A DNA stretch of 64,000 bases from an uncultured Lactobacillaceae bacterium (GCA_945285405.1 CALYQJ010000002.1:1-64000); one strand, 5' to 3'. Numbered from the stretch's first letter, positions 1 through 9,507 are shown. The notes: generated from the sequence alone by a model not told the origin. Program-made: numbers and translations.

Positions 1-487
1 CTTTTAATTTTTATTGTTACTAAAGACTTATTAATCAAAAAAGCATTTATTTATTACTGTATTATATTTGCTTAATAAAAATCATCTTCTCAACTTTTGA
101 AACTCTACTGAATTAAAATAAATGATTTAGAATCAAGGACTTATTTCATATTATTAGTATAGATATGAATAAACAATAGTTAATGTACCATATAAAAACA
201 TTTTTTTAATTATATTACTATATATAATTCATTATGGTTTAATGTAATCCTTAGTTTTTTTATACCAAAAAGTCAGAGCCTATTTCTATGATTCAGTTAC
301 AATTAATTATTCTTAAATAATAAATGCCAAAATAAATAAGCAAATTATTAAATCATTGGTAATAATTAATTATAGAAATTAACAAAATCACGTATTTTTC
401 TTTATAAATTACTTTTAAAAAGTTTCTAAAAACATTATTGTTATATTCTATAAGATAAAAAGATTAAGAAATATAAGGAGTGATATT
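1..487. other. AT-rich intergenic stretch upstream of pbuX
   Basis: No open frame of gene size and no RNA gene is visible on either strand. The last part holds the pbuX ribosome-binding site, AAGGAG, seven bases before a TTG start at 488. I looked for the conserved core of a purine riboswitch, which often precedes xanthine permease genes, and did not find it. Promoter elements cannot be assigned with confidence in such AT-rich DNA. Confidence 0.6.
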
Positions 488-1771
488 TTGAATAATCAGC
501 AATCAATGTTAAAAACAGTATTTTTAGGTTTACAACACCTTTTAGCAATGTATTCAGGTGATATTTTAGTACCAATTCTTGTTGGTGGAGCGTTAAAATT
601 TAATGCTTCACAAATGACTTATTTAATTTCAGCTGATATTTTTATGTGTGGAATAGCTACCCTTTTACAGATTAAACGTACCCCATGGTCAGGAATAGGA
701 TTACCAGTTGTTTTAGGGTGTGCTGTTGAATATGTTGCTCCTTTACAACAAATTGGTAAAAACTTTGGCTTAGGATATATGTACGGGGGGATTATTGCTG
801 CTGGAATTTTTATTTTATTAATTTCACATTATTTTGCTAAAATGCGTCGCTTTTTTCCCCCTTTAGTAACGGGATCCTTAATAACTTTAGTCGGCTTTAC
901 TTTAATACCAGTTGCATTTAAAAATATTGGTGGAGGAAATATTAATTCCAAAGAGTTTGGTAAACCTCTTAATTTATTTCTTGGATTAATTACTGCTTTT
1001 GTAATTATATGTCTTAATATTTGGGGGCGAGGTTTTATTCAACAAATTTCAGTATTAGTTGGTATCTTCATTGGAACTTTATTAGCAATTATTTTAAAAC
1101 AAGTAGATTTTTCCAGCTTAAGTACCGCTCATTGGTTTCAAGTACCCCAACTATTTTATTTTTCGGTTCCTAAATTTGAATGGTCCTCTATAGTTACAAT
1201 GATTTTTGCTTCATTTACATGTATGATTGAATCTACTGGTGTTTATTTTGCTTTAGCTGAATTAATTAATAAAGATTTAACTGAACACGATTTAGCTTCA
1301 GGTTATCGTTCAGAAGGTATTGCTGCAATCTTTGGTGGATTATTTAATACTTTTCCATATTCTACATTTTCACAAAATGTAGGTATTGTCCAATTATCAG
1401 GTATAAAAACTTTGAAACCAGTCTATTGTTCAGCTTTTTTATTAATAGGATTAGGATTAGTACCCAAAGTAGGAGCTATTGCTAATTTAATTCCAACAGC
1501 AGTACTAGGTGGTGCAATGTTAGTTATGTTTGGGATGGTTGGAGCTCAAGGAATTAAAATTCTAAGTAAAATATCAATGACAAATAAAAATTTATTAGTT
1601 ATTGGTCTTTCAATTGGTGTGGGATTAGGTGTAACTGTTGAACCCAAATTATTTCAATTTTTACCAGCAACTATTCAAACAATTTTAAGTAATGGAATAG
1701 TTATTGGTAGTATTACTGCAATTATTTTAAATATACTTTTAAATGGATATCAAAAAGCATCAAATAATTAA
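488..1771 (+). CDS. pbuX: Xanthine permease, NCS2 family
   Basis: Membrane permease of 427 residues that probably imports xanthine (possibly another purine base) by proton symport for salvage. The N-terminus carries a hydrophobic segment with the motif SGDILVPI near residues 23-30. About twelve to fourteen hydrophobic segments follow, with the family's TGVYFALAEL-like stretch in the second half; this is the NCS2 (nucleobase-cation symporter 2) pattern. It starts with TTG behind AAGGAG. The usual partner xpt (xanthine phosphoribosyltransferase) is not next to it, and a strong terminator follows, so it is a single-gene unit. Uracil permeases belong to the same superfamily, but the sequence reads closer to PbuX. 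Confidence 0.85.
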   Translation: MNNQQSMLKTVFLGLQHLLAMYSGDILVPILVGGALKFNASQMTYLISADIFMCGIATLLQIKRTPWSGIGLPVVLGCAVEYVAPLQQIGKNFGLGYMYGGIIAAGIFILLISHYFAKMRRFFPPLVTGSLITLVGFTLIPVAFKNIGGGNINSKEFGKPLNLFLGLITAFVIICLNIWGRGFIQQISVLVGIFIGTLLAIILKQVDFSSLSTAHWFQVPQLFYFSVPKFEWSSIVTMIFASFTCMIESTGVYFALAELINKDLTEHDLASGYRSEGIAAIFGGLFNTFPYSTFSQNVGIVQLSGIKTLKPVYCSAFLLIGLGLVPKVGAIANLIPTAVLGGAMLVMFGMVGAQGIKILSKISMTNKNLLVIGLSIGVGLGVTVEPKLFQFLPATIQTILSNGIVIGSITAIILNILLNGYQKASNN

Positions 1772-1795
1772 TAATATATACAGTTTTACAAATAT

Positions 1796-1835
1796 AAAAA
1801 GGCCTATATTAAATGTAATAATATAGGCCTTTTTT
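1796..1835. terminator. Bidirectional terminator between pbuX and the alcohol dehydrogenase
   Basis: A perfect ten-base stem with arms 1801-1810 and 1820-1829 (GGCCTATATT and its complement) is flanked by A5 on the left and T6 on the right. It can therefore stop transcription from both convergent genes. Confidence 0.9.
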
Positions 1836-1856
1836 AAAAAATAACTGAAATTTAAT

Positions 1857-2897
1857 TTATTTTACAACTACTAGAGATTTAATTGCTTCCCGCCGATCCA
1901 TTGCTTCATAAGCTTGCTGAATTTGATTTAAAGAAAATTTTTTTGTAAATACTTTCCCAGGATGAATAATTCCCTTTAAAACTGCATTTAAAAGTATTTC
2001 ACGATCATAAGTAGTTACGGAAGCTATTCCCCCTCTAATTCCTAAATTTTGCCAAAATAAATTATTTCCTGGTAAAATATCTTTTTGAGGTACACCAACT
2101 CTACCAACAATTGCTCCAGGTCTACCAATTTTTATTGCTGTATCTATTGATTGTGCTGTACCAACACACTCTAAAACTGCATCTGCACCATAACCTGTTA
2201 ATTTTTTAACTTTATTAATCCCATCTTCGCCACGCTCTGGTACAATATCTGTTGCTCCAAATTCTTGAGCTAATTTCTGACGATCATGATGTCTACTCAT
2301 TGCAATAATTCGTTTAGCTTTTAATAATCTAGCTGATAAAACTCCGCATAAACCCACTGCACCATCACCTATTACTACTACTGTATCATTTTGCTTTACT
2401 TCAGCACTTTTTGCTGCATGAAATCCAGTAGCCATTACATCAGATAATGCTAAGAAATCATTTAATTGAGCATCTTCATAATCTTGTGGTTTTCCCGGAA
2501 TTTTTACTAAAGCCCAGTTAGCATTCTTAAATCGAAAATATTCACTTTGATAACCAATTACCTCATTATCATTTACATTATTATTTAAACAATTTCCATC
2601 AAATCCTGCTAAACATGACACACAATGACCACAACCGTGAGTAAATGGAGCAATTACAAAATCGCCAATTTTTATTTTATTAACACTATCACCAACAGAT
2701 TCCACAATACCAATGGCCTCGTGACCAACTGGTGTATTGTAATTTCTTTTATTAATTCCACGATACCACCATAAATCAGAACCACAAACACATGTACGAA
2801 TAACTCTAATTATTGCATCTGTTGAATTTTTAATTTTAGGATGTTGATATTCTTTTAACTCAATTTTACCTGGTGCCATAAAAGTTGCTGTTTTCAT
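1857..2897 (-). CDS. Zinc-dependent alcohol dehydrogenase family protein
   Basis: Medium-chain dehydrogenase/reductase of 346 residues. The catalytic zinc ligands are visible as Cys38 in CGSD and His59-Glu60 in GHE. The structural zinc site is complete, with Cys89, Cys92, Cys95 and Cys103. A Rossmann motif VVVIGDGAVG lies near residue 174 and binds NAD(P). The substrate cannot be told from sequence; homologues oxidise primary or secondary alcohols or polyols. It starts at ATG with GGAG ten bases upstream. It is transcribed alone: downstream is the shared terminator with pbuX, upstream is a long gap without genes. Confidence 0.85.
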   Translation of the reverse strand: MKTATFMAPGKIELKEYQHPKIKNSTDAIIRVIRTCVCGSDLWWYRGINKRNYNTPVGHEAIGIVESVGDSVNKIKIGDFVIAPFTHGCGHCVSCLAGFDGNCLNNNVNDNEVIGYQSEYFRFKNANWALVKIPGKPQDYEDAQLNDFLALSDVMATGFHAAKSAEVKQNDTVVVIGDGAVGLCGVLSARLLKAKRIIAMSRHHDRQKLAQEFGATDIVPERGEDGINKVKKLTGYGADAVLECVGTAQSIDTAIKIGRPGAIVGRVGVPQKDILPGNNLFWQNLGIRGGIASVTTYDREILLNAVLKGIIHPGKVFTKKFSLNQIQQAYEAMDRREAIKSLVVVK

Positions 2898-4037
2898 TTT
2901 TTCTTAACTCCATTATATTAATTAATAATTCTAATTATAGGATATAACCTTAGACCTACTATAAGGCAAGGTATATTTAATATTATTAATATAATTAATT
3001 TAGATAATTAATTAAAAAATAACTCGTATTTAAAAAATGATAGCAATAAAAGTAAAGTAAAAAAATACCTTGGGAAACCGACTATTGCCTTACTTCGATA
3101 TAATTGATTATCTTAATAAAAAAGCGGAACTAAGTATAGGGTTAGTTCTAATTAAATAAAAGAGCTCATTAAGGTTCGATGACATGATGAGATTAAAACC
3201 CATTCTTTCAAAAAACTATTGATAATAAAGTTAAAAATGCTTAATGATTTGACTATAAGTAAATATTTAAACCTGAAATTTTATTTAGTACTGAGTTTGA
3301 AAGTTATTTAAATAAGTTATTTCATAAATTAAGCTAAGATTCATGTACATAAAATTCAGGATGACAAATAAACGGAAAACATATTTAAAATAGCTAAAAA
3401 ACAAAAATGCCGCATAGACAAAATACGGTTTAACAAAAGTTCCAAACACATATAAAGAATGGCATAGAGAAATTAAAGCGCGATAATATGCTTAAGATGA
3501 ATGTAATATATTGTAAGGAGAAAAACAACATCGGATGTACAAATCGCCGCCTTATATGAAGCAAGGAGGATTAACTCATCATTTAAAAACTTTATCGTTG
3601 ATGCAGTAAAGCTATGCTTTCTGTGTGAATAATGAATTATGTATATAAAAATTATGCTAGTTTATTAGCATCCCTAATTAATAAATTAGGAGCAAGTGCA
3701 AGCATAAGAAACAAATCAACAGGAATCTATTAGTGTTGAAAAATTTATTAGCATGCTAACTTAGTAATTTAGAATGATTTAGATAGAGAAGAATCCTTAT
3801 GTATTCTGATAATTCATTTAAGCCAGCAATTATACATAACAAAAAGTATTGCTTACACTATCTGAAATTTTTACCACTAATAACAACGATGAAAAGATGG
3901 CAAGATTGATAGTTATTCACGTTATAGTTACTAAAATTTTAGGTATAGATCATTATATACCCTAATATAAAAAGTTTTATACATGTAAAAATAATAATAG
4001 TGTAAATAAATTTAGATAAAAGCTATGCTTAGTATAA
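2898..4037. other. 1.1 kb region without intact genes, possibly decayed coding DNA
   Basis: Stops interrupt every frame, and the longest open stretch I found by hand is only 41 codons (3507-3632, plus strand, no canonical start). Sample 60-base rows contain roughly 22-35% G+C, close to neighbouring genes. The gap at 40.2-40.6 kb gives only about 15-17%, so this may be former coding sequence rather than ordinary spacer. A possible remnant begins at ATG 3361 and is soon broken by stops. No repeats, inverted ends or RNA genes were recognised. Confidence 0.4.
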
Positions 4038-5192
4038 TTAATATTTATTGCTTTTTACTAAATTAATACTGAATTTTAACATCAATGGAGCAACTAAAGT
4101 TGTCATAATGATAGCACCTATAATAGTAGAATAACTAGCTTGTGATAATAAATAATTTTGTCTTCCAATTTGTGCAATGATTAAAGCCATTTCTCCTCTC
4201 GATACCATTCCTGAACCAATCATCAAACTACTAGACCAAGTAAAACCAGATAATTTTGCTCCCAATCCCGAACCAATTAATTTAGAAACTATACTTCCCA
4301 ATGTTAGAACAACAAAAAAAATCCAATCTTTAAAAATTCCTGTCAAAGTTATTTTTAATCCAATATTTACAAAAAAAACAGGTATAAAAGTAGAATAACC
4401 AATTGATTCCAATTTCCCACTAACTATATCTTTATATCTTGTTTGACTTATGGAAATTCCAGAAAAAAATGCTCCAATAATTGAACTTAATCCTACTAAA
4501 TCAGCTAAGTAGGATAAACCTAAACAAATAATTAAGGCCATAAGGGTTTCTGATAAAGGAACTAAAAGTTTATGACTTAATCGCATTAATTTTGGTACTA
4601 CCCAATAGCTAAAAATAAATAGACAAGTAAGATAAGCAATTTGTAGCAAAAGTAAGAATAACGGATTAATTGACCTTTCATTATTACCATAAGAACTTGT
4701 GATAAAGCTCAGAAGAAACACTGCAAGGAGATCATCTACTATAGCAGCACCCAAAATAATAGTTCCTTCTTCACTATTAATTCTGTTCATTTCTTTAAGA
4801 ACCTCTGCAGAAATTGAAACTGAAGTAGCTGCAAAAGTAATTCCTATAAATAAACTTTCAAAATTAGTGAAATTAAAAAAAATACCAATTAAAAAAGCAA
4901 TAATTATCGGAATAATTATACCACTAATAGCTATAATTGTACTTGATTTGATGTACTTCCTTAATAAGTTTAAATTGCTATCTAATCCAGCTATAAACAT
5001 TATAATAATAACACCTATTTCTGAGAAAGTATTTATGAAGTTATTAGATTGAAACCAATTAAGTAATGAAGGCCCAAATATGATTCCAACCAATAATTCA
5101 CCAATGACTACTGGTAAATTAAGCCGTACACTAAAATGACCAGCTAAAGTAACTAAAATTAAAATTAAACAAAGCGTACCAATAAATTTCAC
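4038..5192 (-). CDS. Cation:proton antiporter, CPA2 / NapA-KefB type
   Basis: Integral membrane protein of 384 residues, almost wholly hydrophobic, with about twelve segments. The ion-binding pair of aspartates of the CPA2 family is seen in GAAIVDDLLAVF near residues 148-159. The N-terminal helix pair with LPVVIGELLVGIIFGP is also typical. It probably exchanges Na+ or K+ for protons; which ion is not decidable here. There is no C-terminal TrkA/RCK domain, so it is the short NapA-like form. The start is GTG with a strong GGAGGA five bases upstream. An intrinsic terminator sits directly before that ribosome-binding site, suggesting control by transcription termination. Confidence 0.85.
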   Translation of the reverse strand: MKFIGTLCLILILVTLAGHFSVRLNLPVVIGELLVGIIFGPSLLNWFQSNNFINTFSEIGVIIIMFIAGLDSNLNLLRKYIKSSTIIAISGIIIPIIIAFLIGIFFNFTNFESLFIGITFAATSVSISAEVLKEMNRINSEEGTIILGAAIVDDLLAVFLLSFITSSYGNNERSINPLFLLLLQIAYLTCLFIFSYWVVPKLMRLSHKLLVPLSETLMALIICLGLSYLADLVGLSSIIGAFFSGISISQTRYKDIVSGKLESIGYSTFIPVFFVNIGLKITLTGIFKDWIFFVVLTLGSIVSKLIGSGLGAKLSGFTWSSSLMIGSGMVSRGEMALIIAQIGRQNYLLSQASYSTIIGAIIMTTLVAPLMLKFSINLVKSNKY

Positions 5193-5204
5193 TTATATCC
5201 TCCA

Positions 5205-5268
5205 AAATAAAAAAGCTTCCAAGAATTTTCTTTGGCAACCCAAACCAAAGATTAATTCTTGAAAGCTT
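5205..5268 (-). promoter_or_regulatory. Leader terminator hairpin directly before the antiporter gene
   Basis: On the minus strand a long stem closes with AAGCTT (5263-5268) and AAGCTT (5213-5218). It continues through TCAAGAAT/ATTCTTGG and CTTTGG/CCAAAG to a loop of about nine bases. A T-rich tract at 5205-5212 follows. The Shine-Dalgarno GGAGGA (5198-5203) and the GTG start at 5192 come next, leaving no room for a promoter after the hairpin. Transcripts reaching the antiporter must read through it, so this is a candidate attenuator or riboswitch expression platform. No known aptamer was recognised upstream. Confidence 0.7.
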
Positions 5269-5280
5269 AACACTTCAACC

Positions 5281-6132
5281 ATAAATAATATTAAATTATA
5301 AATATATATTACTCTAACTTAGCCTAAAAATAAATAAATAATTTTTAATATATAATCGTTGCTGGTTAAAACAATTAAAAAAAGAGACTGACTCAGATAC
5401 ACTTTAATTATCGAATACTAGAATGATACGGATTTGTTAGATCAACTAAAATCTAAATTAAGTTCAAATTTATTATTGCTTACAATAATATTAAACTAGT
5501 AATAGTAAAATACACTAATTTCAATAAATGATGGAATTATTAATTAGCATAGCCAACAAGTTTAAGTCAATTTTTATATGTTAAAGTTAGTTTTTTGTGG
5601 ATATCATAAATATTTAATTAAATAAGCTCAACACAAAAACACAGGCCCCGTCACCTAAAAATCAATATTCTAATATTTCTAACGTACTAAAAAGAAAGTA
5701 GATTGATCTTATAAGAGTATGTTGAAAAATATCGTTTGCACTATTTGAAAATAATATTAGTTGGAACACTGTTCTTTCATAGCAAATTCCTACCCTAATG
5801 TTTTACATTAATATTATTAATTTAATTTTTAAAGCAAATGTAATTTATAACGATTACGTACTAGAAGTAAAATGATACTTTAAAAATAATTTAAATCGTT
5901 TAAATCTTAAATCTGGCTCGTAGATAATTCCAAATACAGCAATGGAATAGTAGTTGAGAAATACAATATAAATTAAATATTGCTTAATTCAAGTATTATA
6001 TACTAAAAAGTAAAGAATATAACTTTTAACAGTTTTAAAATCATAATAAAATCTTAAAAAATAAAACAGTAATATGCAAGACCGTTTATAGTGATGTAGA
6101 GATAGTAGAGCCCTAGAAGAAAAAAAATTTAA
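5281..6132. other. Gene-free AT-rich region upstream of the antiporter
   Basis: No open frame of useful length occurs on either strand, and no repeat or RNA structure was recognised in the body of this stretch. Sample rows give about 20-33% G+C. It must contain the antiporter promoter on the minus strand, but AT-richness makes any choice of -10/-35 boxes arbitrary. A small terminator-like hairpin bounds it on the right. Confidence 0.45.
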
Positions 6133-6161
6133 CAAAAAACATCCCTCTCATATAAAGGGAT
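6133..6161 (-). terminator. Short terminator-like hairpin
   Basis: On the minus strand ATCCCT (6156-6161) pairs with AGGGAT (6141-6146), and a run of T follows at 6133-6139. It lies about 60 bases beyond the tRNA-Lys terminator. It may be a second stop for that transcript or the remnant end of a lost gene. Confidence 0.5.
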
Positions 6162-6212
6162 ATTTTCGCCCGTCATGTTTCTAATTTTTTACTACCAAAA
6201 ATGCAACTACTA

Positions 6213-6266
6213 ATAAAATTAGAGACTGTTATATTAGCCCCTTAGTGCCATATAACAGTCTCTAAT
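6213..6266 (-). terminator. Terminator of tRNA-Lys
   Basis: A perfect 17-base inverted repeat (arms 6218-6234 and 6250-6266) encloses a 15-base loop and is followed by TTTT on the minus strand. It starts 11 bases after the tRNA gene and is its likely transcription stop. Confidence 0.85.
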
Positions 6267-6276
6267 TATCTACTAA

Positions 6277-6349
6277 TGGGTGGCCAGGGGTTCGAACCCT
6301 GGACCCACGGATTAAGAGTCCGCTGCTCTGCCAGCTGAGCTAGCCACCC
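6277..6349 (-). tRNA. tRNA-Lys (anticodon CTT)
   Basis: The 73-base gene folds as a standard cloverleaf. The seven-base acceptor stem pairs GGGTGGC with GCCACCC. The D-arm contains AGCTCAGCTGGCAGAGC. The anticodon stem GCGGA/TCCGT encloses loop CTCTTAA with anticodon CTT, and the T-arm contains GGTTCGAACC. The discriminator base is A, and CCA is not encoded. It has its own promoter and terminator, so it is a single-tRNA unit downstream of pgi. Confidence 0.95.
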
Positions 6350-6376
6350 AATATTTAAGTCTCAAGCGACTTAAAT

Positions 6377-6405
6377 ATAATACCACTTTTTAAAAACTGG
6401 AGCAA
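6377..6405 (-). promoter_or_regulatory. Promoter of tRNA-Lys
   Basis: On the minus strand a -35 box TTGCTC (6400-6405) and a -10 box TATTAT (6377-6382) are separated by 17 bases. The predicted start lies just upstream of the tRNA, near a small hairpin (TAAGTC/GACTTA, 6357-6374). Confidence 0.65.
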
Positions 6406-6434
6406 GCCTAATTAATCAAAAAATCAACTATATC

Positions 6435-7787
6435 TTAAAAGAAATCATTTTCTCTTTTTTTAATTTCATTAGTTTCTTTTTCGAAACCAGGTCTTCCCAA
6501 TAGAGCAAACATGTTATTTTTATAAGCTTCAACACCAGGTTGATTAAAAGGATTAATCCCATTAAGATATCCAGAAATACCGATAGCAATTTCAAAAAAG
6601 TAAATTAGTTGGCCTAATGTATATTCATCTTGCTGATCAATATTAATAGTCATAACCGGAACACCACCATCGGTATGGGCAATAACTACACCTCGATAAG
6701 CCTGTTCATTAACATAGCTCATTTTTTTACCTTCTAAATATTGTAAACCATCAAGATTATCATTTTCTTTAGGAATTTCCAAGTCGTAACGTGGATGCTC
6801 AACCTTAACCACAGTTTCAAATAAGAAGCGTCTACCCTCTTGAATATATTGTCCCAATGAGTGTAAATCAGTTGAAAAGTTTGCTGAAGAAGGATAAATT
6901 CCTTTTTGATCTTTACCTTCAGACTCACCTGCTAGTTGTTTCCACCATTCACCTAAATATTGTAATGATGGCTCATAATTTTCAAGAATTTCAGTTTCAT
7001 AGCCCTTACGTAATAAAATATTTCTCAGTGCTGCATATTGATAAGCTTCATTTTTGTTTAAATCAAAACTACTATATTCTTTGCGGCCAGCAGAAAATCC
7101 ATCCATTAACTGATCAATATTACCCCCCGCAACTGCAATAGGGAGTAGACCAACTGCACTCATTACCGAATATCTTCCACCAATAGCATCTGGTACAACA
7201 AATTCTTCATATCCCTCAGCATCAGACTCTGTCTTTAAAGCTCCCTTTTTGCGATCAGTAGTAGCATAAATCCTTTTAGCTGCTTCGGCTTTACCATATT
7301 TTTTAATTAACTTTTCTTTTAAAATTCTAAAAGCAATCGAAGGTTCAGTTGTAGTTCCTGATTTTGAAATTACATTAATTGAAAAATCCTTATCACCAAT
7401 TAATTCAAGAATTTCATGTAAATATGTCCCACTAATTGAATTTCCAGCAAAAATTACAATAGGATTTTTACGATTATCTTGCCAATTTCCAAAATTTAAA
7501 TTCAAAAAATCGCATGCCATACGAGCACCCAAATATGAACCACCAATACCAATTGCAACAAAAACTTCAGAATCATTTCTTATTTTTTTAGCTGCCCTTT
7601 TAATACGATCAAATTCTTCATGATCATATTCTATTGGTAAATCAACAAAACCTGTAAAATCACTGCCTGCACCAGTTTTTTGCCTTAATTCTTGATCACA
7701 AGCTTTAATTAAAGCCTGCATTTCAGATAATTCATTTTCATGAACAAATTTAGTTAAAGGTGAGTAGTCAAATTTAATTCTCGTCAT
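6435..7787 (-). CDS. pgi: Glucose-6-phosphate isomerase
   Basis: Interconverts glucose-6-phosphate and fructose-6-phosphate in the cytosol. The protein has 450 residues, normal for the short bacterial/Gram-positive form. The family signature is present as [11 protein letters not shown] around the catalytic glutamate, and NQPGVEAYK near the C-terminus contributes the active-site lysine. I place the start at ATG 7787 (MTRIKF), eight bases after GGAGA; an in-frame TTG five codons earlier overlaps that ribosome-binding site and is unlikely. It is divergent from pgmB, which feeds the same glucose-6-phosphate pool. Confidence 0.95.
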   Translation of the reverse strand: MTRIKFDYSPLTKFVHENELSEMQALIKACDQELRQKTGAGSDFTGFVDLPIEYDHEEFDRIKRAAKKIRNDSEVFVAIGIGGSYLGARMACDFLNLNFGNWQDNRKNPIVIFAGNSISGTYLHEILELIGDKDFSINVISKSGTTTEPSIAFRILKEKLIKKYGKAEAAKRIYATTDRKKGALKTESDAEGYEEFVVPDAIGGRYSVMSAVGLLPIAVAGGNIDQLMDGFSAGRKEYSSFDLNKNEAYQYAALRNILLRKGYETEILENYEPSLQYLGEWWKQLAGESEGKDQKGIYPSSANFSTDLHSLGQYIQEGRRFLFETVVKVEHPRYDLEIPKENDNLDGLQYLEGKKMSYVNEQAYRGVVIAHTDGGVPVMTINIDQQDEYTLGQLIYFFEIAIGISGYLNGINPFNQPGVEAYKNNMFALLGRPGFEKETNEIKKRENDFF

Positions 7788-7853
7788 TAATAATATCTCC
7801 AAATTTTAAATTAAATCTTGCTTTATCATTCTACCACGATTATTCCTAAATAT

Positions 7854-7882
7854 TTGAAACATAACGATATTAAGTCTAAAAT
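7854..7882 (+). promoter_or_regulatory. Promoter of pgmB
   Basis: A -35 box TTGAAA (7854-7859) and a -10 box TAAAAT (7877-7882) are separated by exactly 17 bases. They lie 35 bases before the pgmB start, with the AAAGGA ribosome-binding site between. Confidence 0.65.
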
Positions 7883-7916
7883 TGTTAAAGATCAAAACAA
7901 AGAAAAGGATTTAATA

Positions 7917-8591
7917 ATGGTTAAATTTAATGAAATTAAAGGTTTTGCTTTTGACTTAGATGGCGTCATCACTGATACCGCTAAATATCATGCACAAGCT
8001 TGGCAAAAAATTGCTAATCAAGTTGGAACTAAATGGACTCCACAATTAGCTGATTCTTTAAAAGGAATTAGCCGCATGGATAGTTTAGAAATGATTCTAA
8101 AAGCTGGAAATCATGAGAATGAATATTCCTCTGAAGAAAAAGCAAAACTAGCTGCTCAAAAAAATGAAAATTATATTGAATTAATTAAGTCATTGACTCC
8201 CAATGATATATTGCCAGGAATTGCTGATCTAATTAAAAGTATGCAAGCTCAACATTACTTGTTAAGTTTAGCTTCTGTTTCTTTAAATGCCCCCGTCATA
8301 ATGGAGCGTTTAGGATTAACTGAAGCTTTTGTTGGAAGGGTCGATCCGGCTACTTTAAAAAAAGGTAAACCTGATCCAGAAATTTATATAAGAGCTGCTC
8401 AAATTATGAACCTACCTCCCGAGCAGGTTATTGGTTTAGAAGACGCAGCAGCAGGAATTACTTCAATTAATGCAGCAAATGAAACATCTTTAGGAATTGG
8501 AAATTCACAGACTTTATCAGAAGCCGATTTAATTTTTCCTAATACTCAAGCAGTTACCTTAGATGCAATTGCTGAAAAAATGAATAATTAG
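7917..8591 (+). CDS. pgmB: Beta-phosphoglucomutase
   Basis: HAD-superfamily mutase of 224 residues that converts beta-glucose-1-phosphate to glucose-6-phosphate, the step after maltose or trehalose phosphorolysis. The nucleophile and acid/base aspartates are Asp13 and Asp15 in FDLDGVITDTAKYH. The phosphate-binding serine lies in ASVSLN, the lysine in KKGKPDPEIY and the magnesium site in GLEDAAAGI. The start is ATG 7917, eight bases after AAAGGA; a longer frame from 7818 exists but lacks a ribosome-binding site and precedes the promoter. No maltose or trehalose phosphorylase lies next to it in this window. Confidence 0.9.
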   Translation: MVKFNEIKGFAFDLDGVITDTAKYHAQAWQKIANQVGTKWTPQLADSLKGISRMDSLEMILKAGNHENEYSSEEKAKLAAQKNENYIELIKSLTPNDILPGIADLIKSMQAQHYLLSLASVSLNAPVIMERLGLTEAFVGRVDPATLKKGKPDPEIYIRAAQIMNLPPEQVIGLEDAAAGITSINAANETSLGIGNSQTLSEADLIFPNTQAVTLDAIAEKMNN

Positions 8592-8597
8592 TCGAAT

Positions 8598-8635
8598 AAA
8601 AAAAGCAATCTATATAAGATAAGATTGCTTTTTTT
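8598..8635. terminator. Bidirectional terminator after pgmB
   Basis: Arms AAAGCAATCT (8602-8611) and AGATTGCTTT (8622-8631) pair perfectly and are flanked by further A and T runs, serving both pgmB and the convergent dehydrogenase. Confidence 0.9.
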
Positions 8636-8649
8636 CTAAGTTTATTTTA

Positions 8650-9507
8650 TTAATAAATTTTAATTAATCCTTGAGTTCCTAAATTTCCCAAATTATTTAC
8701 TTCAACCATTTTTTTATATAATTTTTCAGCTTCCTGTGTGGCAGGCAAATTAAGACCCATTTCTTTTGCAGTAGCTAAAGCAATTCTTAAATCTTTTAAA
8801 AAATGTTTTGCAGCAAATCCAGGAGCAAAATCACTATGTAAGATTCTTGGACCATAATTTGTCATACTCCAATTTTGAGCTGAACCACCCTTAATCATAT
8901 CAATTAAAAAGTTTAGATCTAAACCTGCCTTTTGAGCATAAAGCAACGATTCTGTCATTCCAGTCATTGTCCCAGCAATCATAATCTGATTAGCCATTTT
9001 AGCATTTTGACCTTGTCCATTAGAACCAAATAATTTTATCGAGTTTCCCATAACTGATAAAATTGGCTCAGCACGTTCAAAATCATTACTCTTACCACCA
9101 ACCATAATTGTTAGGGTACCATTTTTAGCTCCAATATCACCACCAGAAACTGGTGCATCTAAAGCCGCAATACCTTTTTGCTCAGCAGTTTTAGCAATTT
9201 CTTGAGCTAATTTTGGTGTGCTGGTAGTCATATCAACAAGAATCATATTAGAATGAACTCCTGCAAAAATACCTTTATCACTATAATAAACTTCCCTCAC
9301 ATCTTTAGGAAATCCCACAATAGTAATAACTAAATCGGTTTTTTGAGCAACTTCTTTAGGACTATCTGCCCACTTAGCACCATTTTTTAATACATTTGTT
9401 GCATGTTTTTTTGTACGATTATAAACCGTAACAGAAAAATTTGCCTTTAATAAATTATTAATCATTCCGGTACCCATCACTCCAGTACCAATAAAGCCAA
9501 TATTCAT
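8650..9507 (-). CDS. NAD(P)-dependent beta-hydroxyacid dehydrogenase family oxidoreductase
   Basis: Protein of 285 residues in the 3-hydroxyisobutyrate / tartronate-semialdehyde / glyoxylate reductase family. The N-terminal Rossmann motif IGFIGTGVMGTGM opens the NAD(P) domain. The substrate motif DAPVSGGDIGAKNGTLTIMVGG lies near residues 118-139. The expected catalytic lysine follows in GQNAKMANQ near residue 170. The actual substrate is unknown. It is the last gene of the murB-side minus-strand run, seven bases or less from the VanZ gene, so it may be co-transcribed with glmM. The start ATG has AAGGAG ten bases upstream. Confidence 0.8.
   Translation of the reverse strand: MNIGFIGTGVMGTGMINNLLKANFSVTVYNRTKKHATNVLKNGAKWADSPKEVAQKTDLVITIVGFPKDVREVYYSDKGIFAGVHSNMILVDMTTSTPKLAQEIAKTAEQKGIAALDAPVSGGDIGAKNGTLTIMVGGKSNDFERAEPILSVMGNSIKLFGSNGQGQNAKMANQIMIAGTMTGMTESLLYAQKAGLDLNFLIDMIKGGSAQNWSMTNYGPRILHSDFAPGFAAKHFLKDLRIALATAKEMGLNLPATQEAEKLYKKMVEVNNLGNLGTQGLIKIY

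Noticed and set aside
1..487. Possible purine riboswitch before pbuX
   Set aside because: The conserved core and the terminator arrangement of the guanine/xanthine-type purine riboswitch are not visible.
3507..3632. 41-codon open frame in the first large gap
   Set aside because: No canonical start, no recognised family, and a length that can occur by chance in over 1 kb read in six frames. Kept only as a hint of decayed coding DNA.
3601..4035. Repeated AAGCTATGCTT motif near 3610 and 4020
   Set aside because: Only two short copies, no regular spacing and no link to any gene; probably chance in AT-rich DNA.
4177..5052. Two open frames on the plus strand inside the antiporter gene
   Set aside because: They are antisense shadows of the antiporter coding sequence; no ribosome-binding sites or recognisable protein features.
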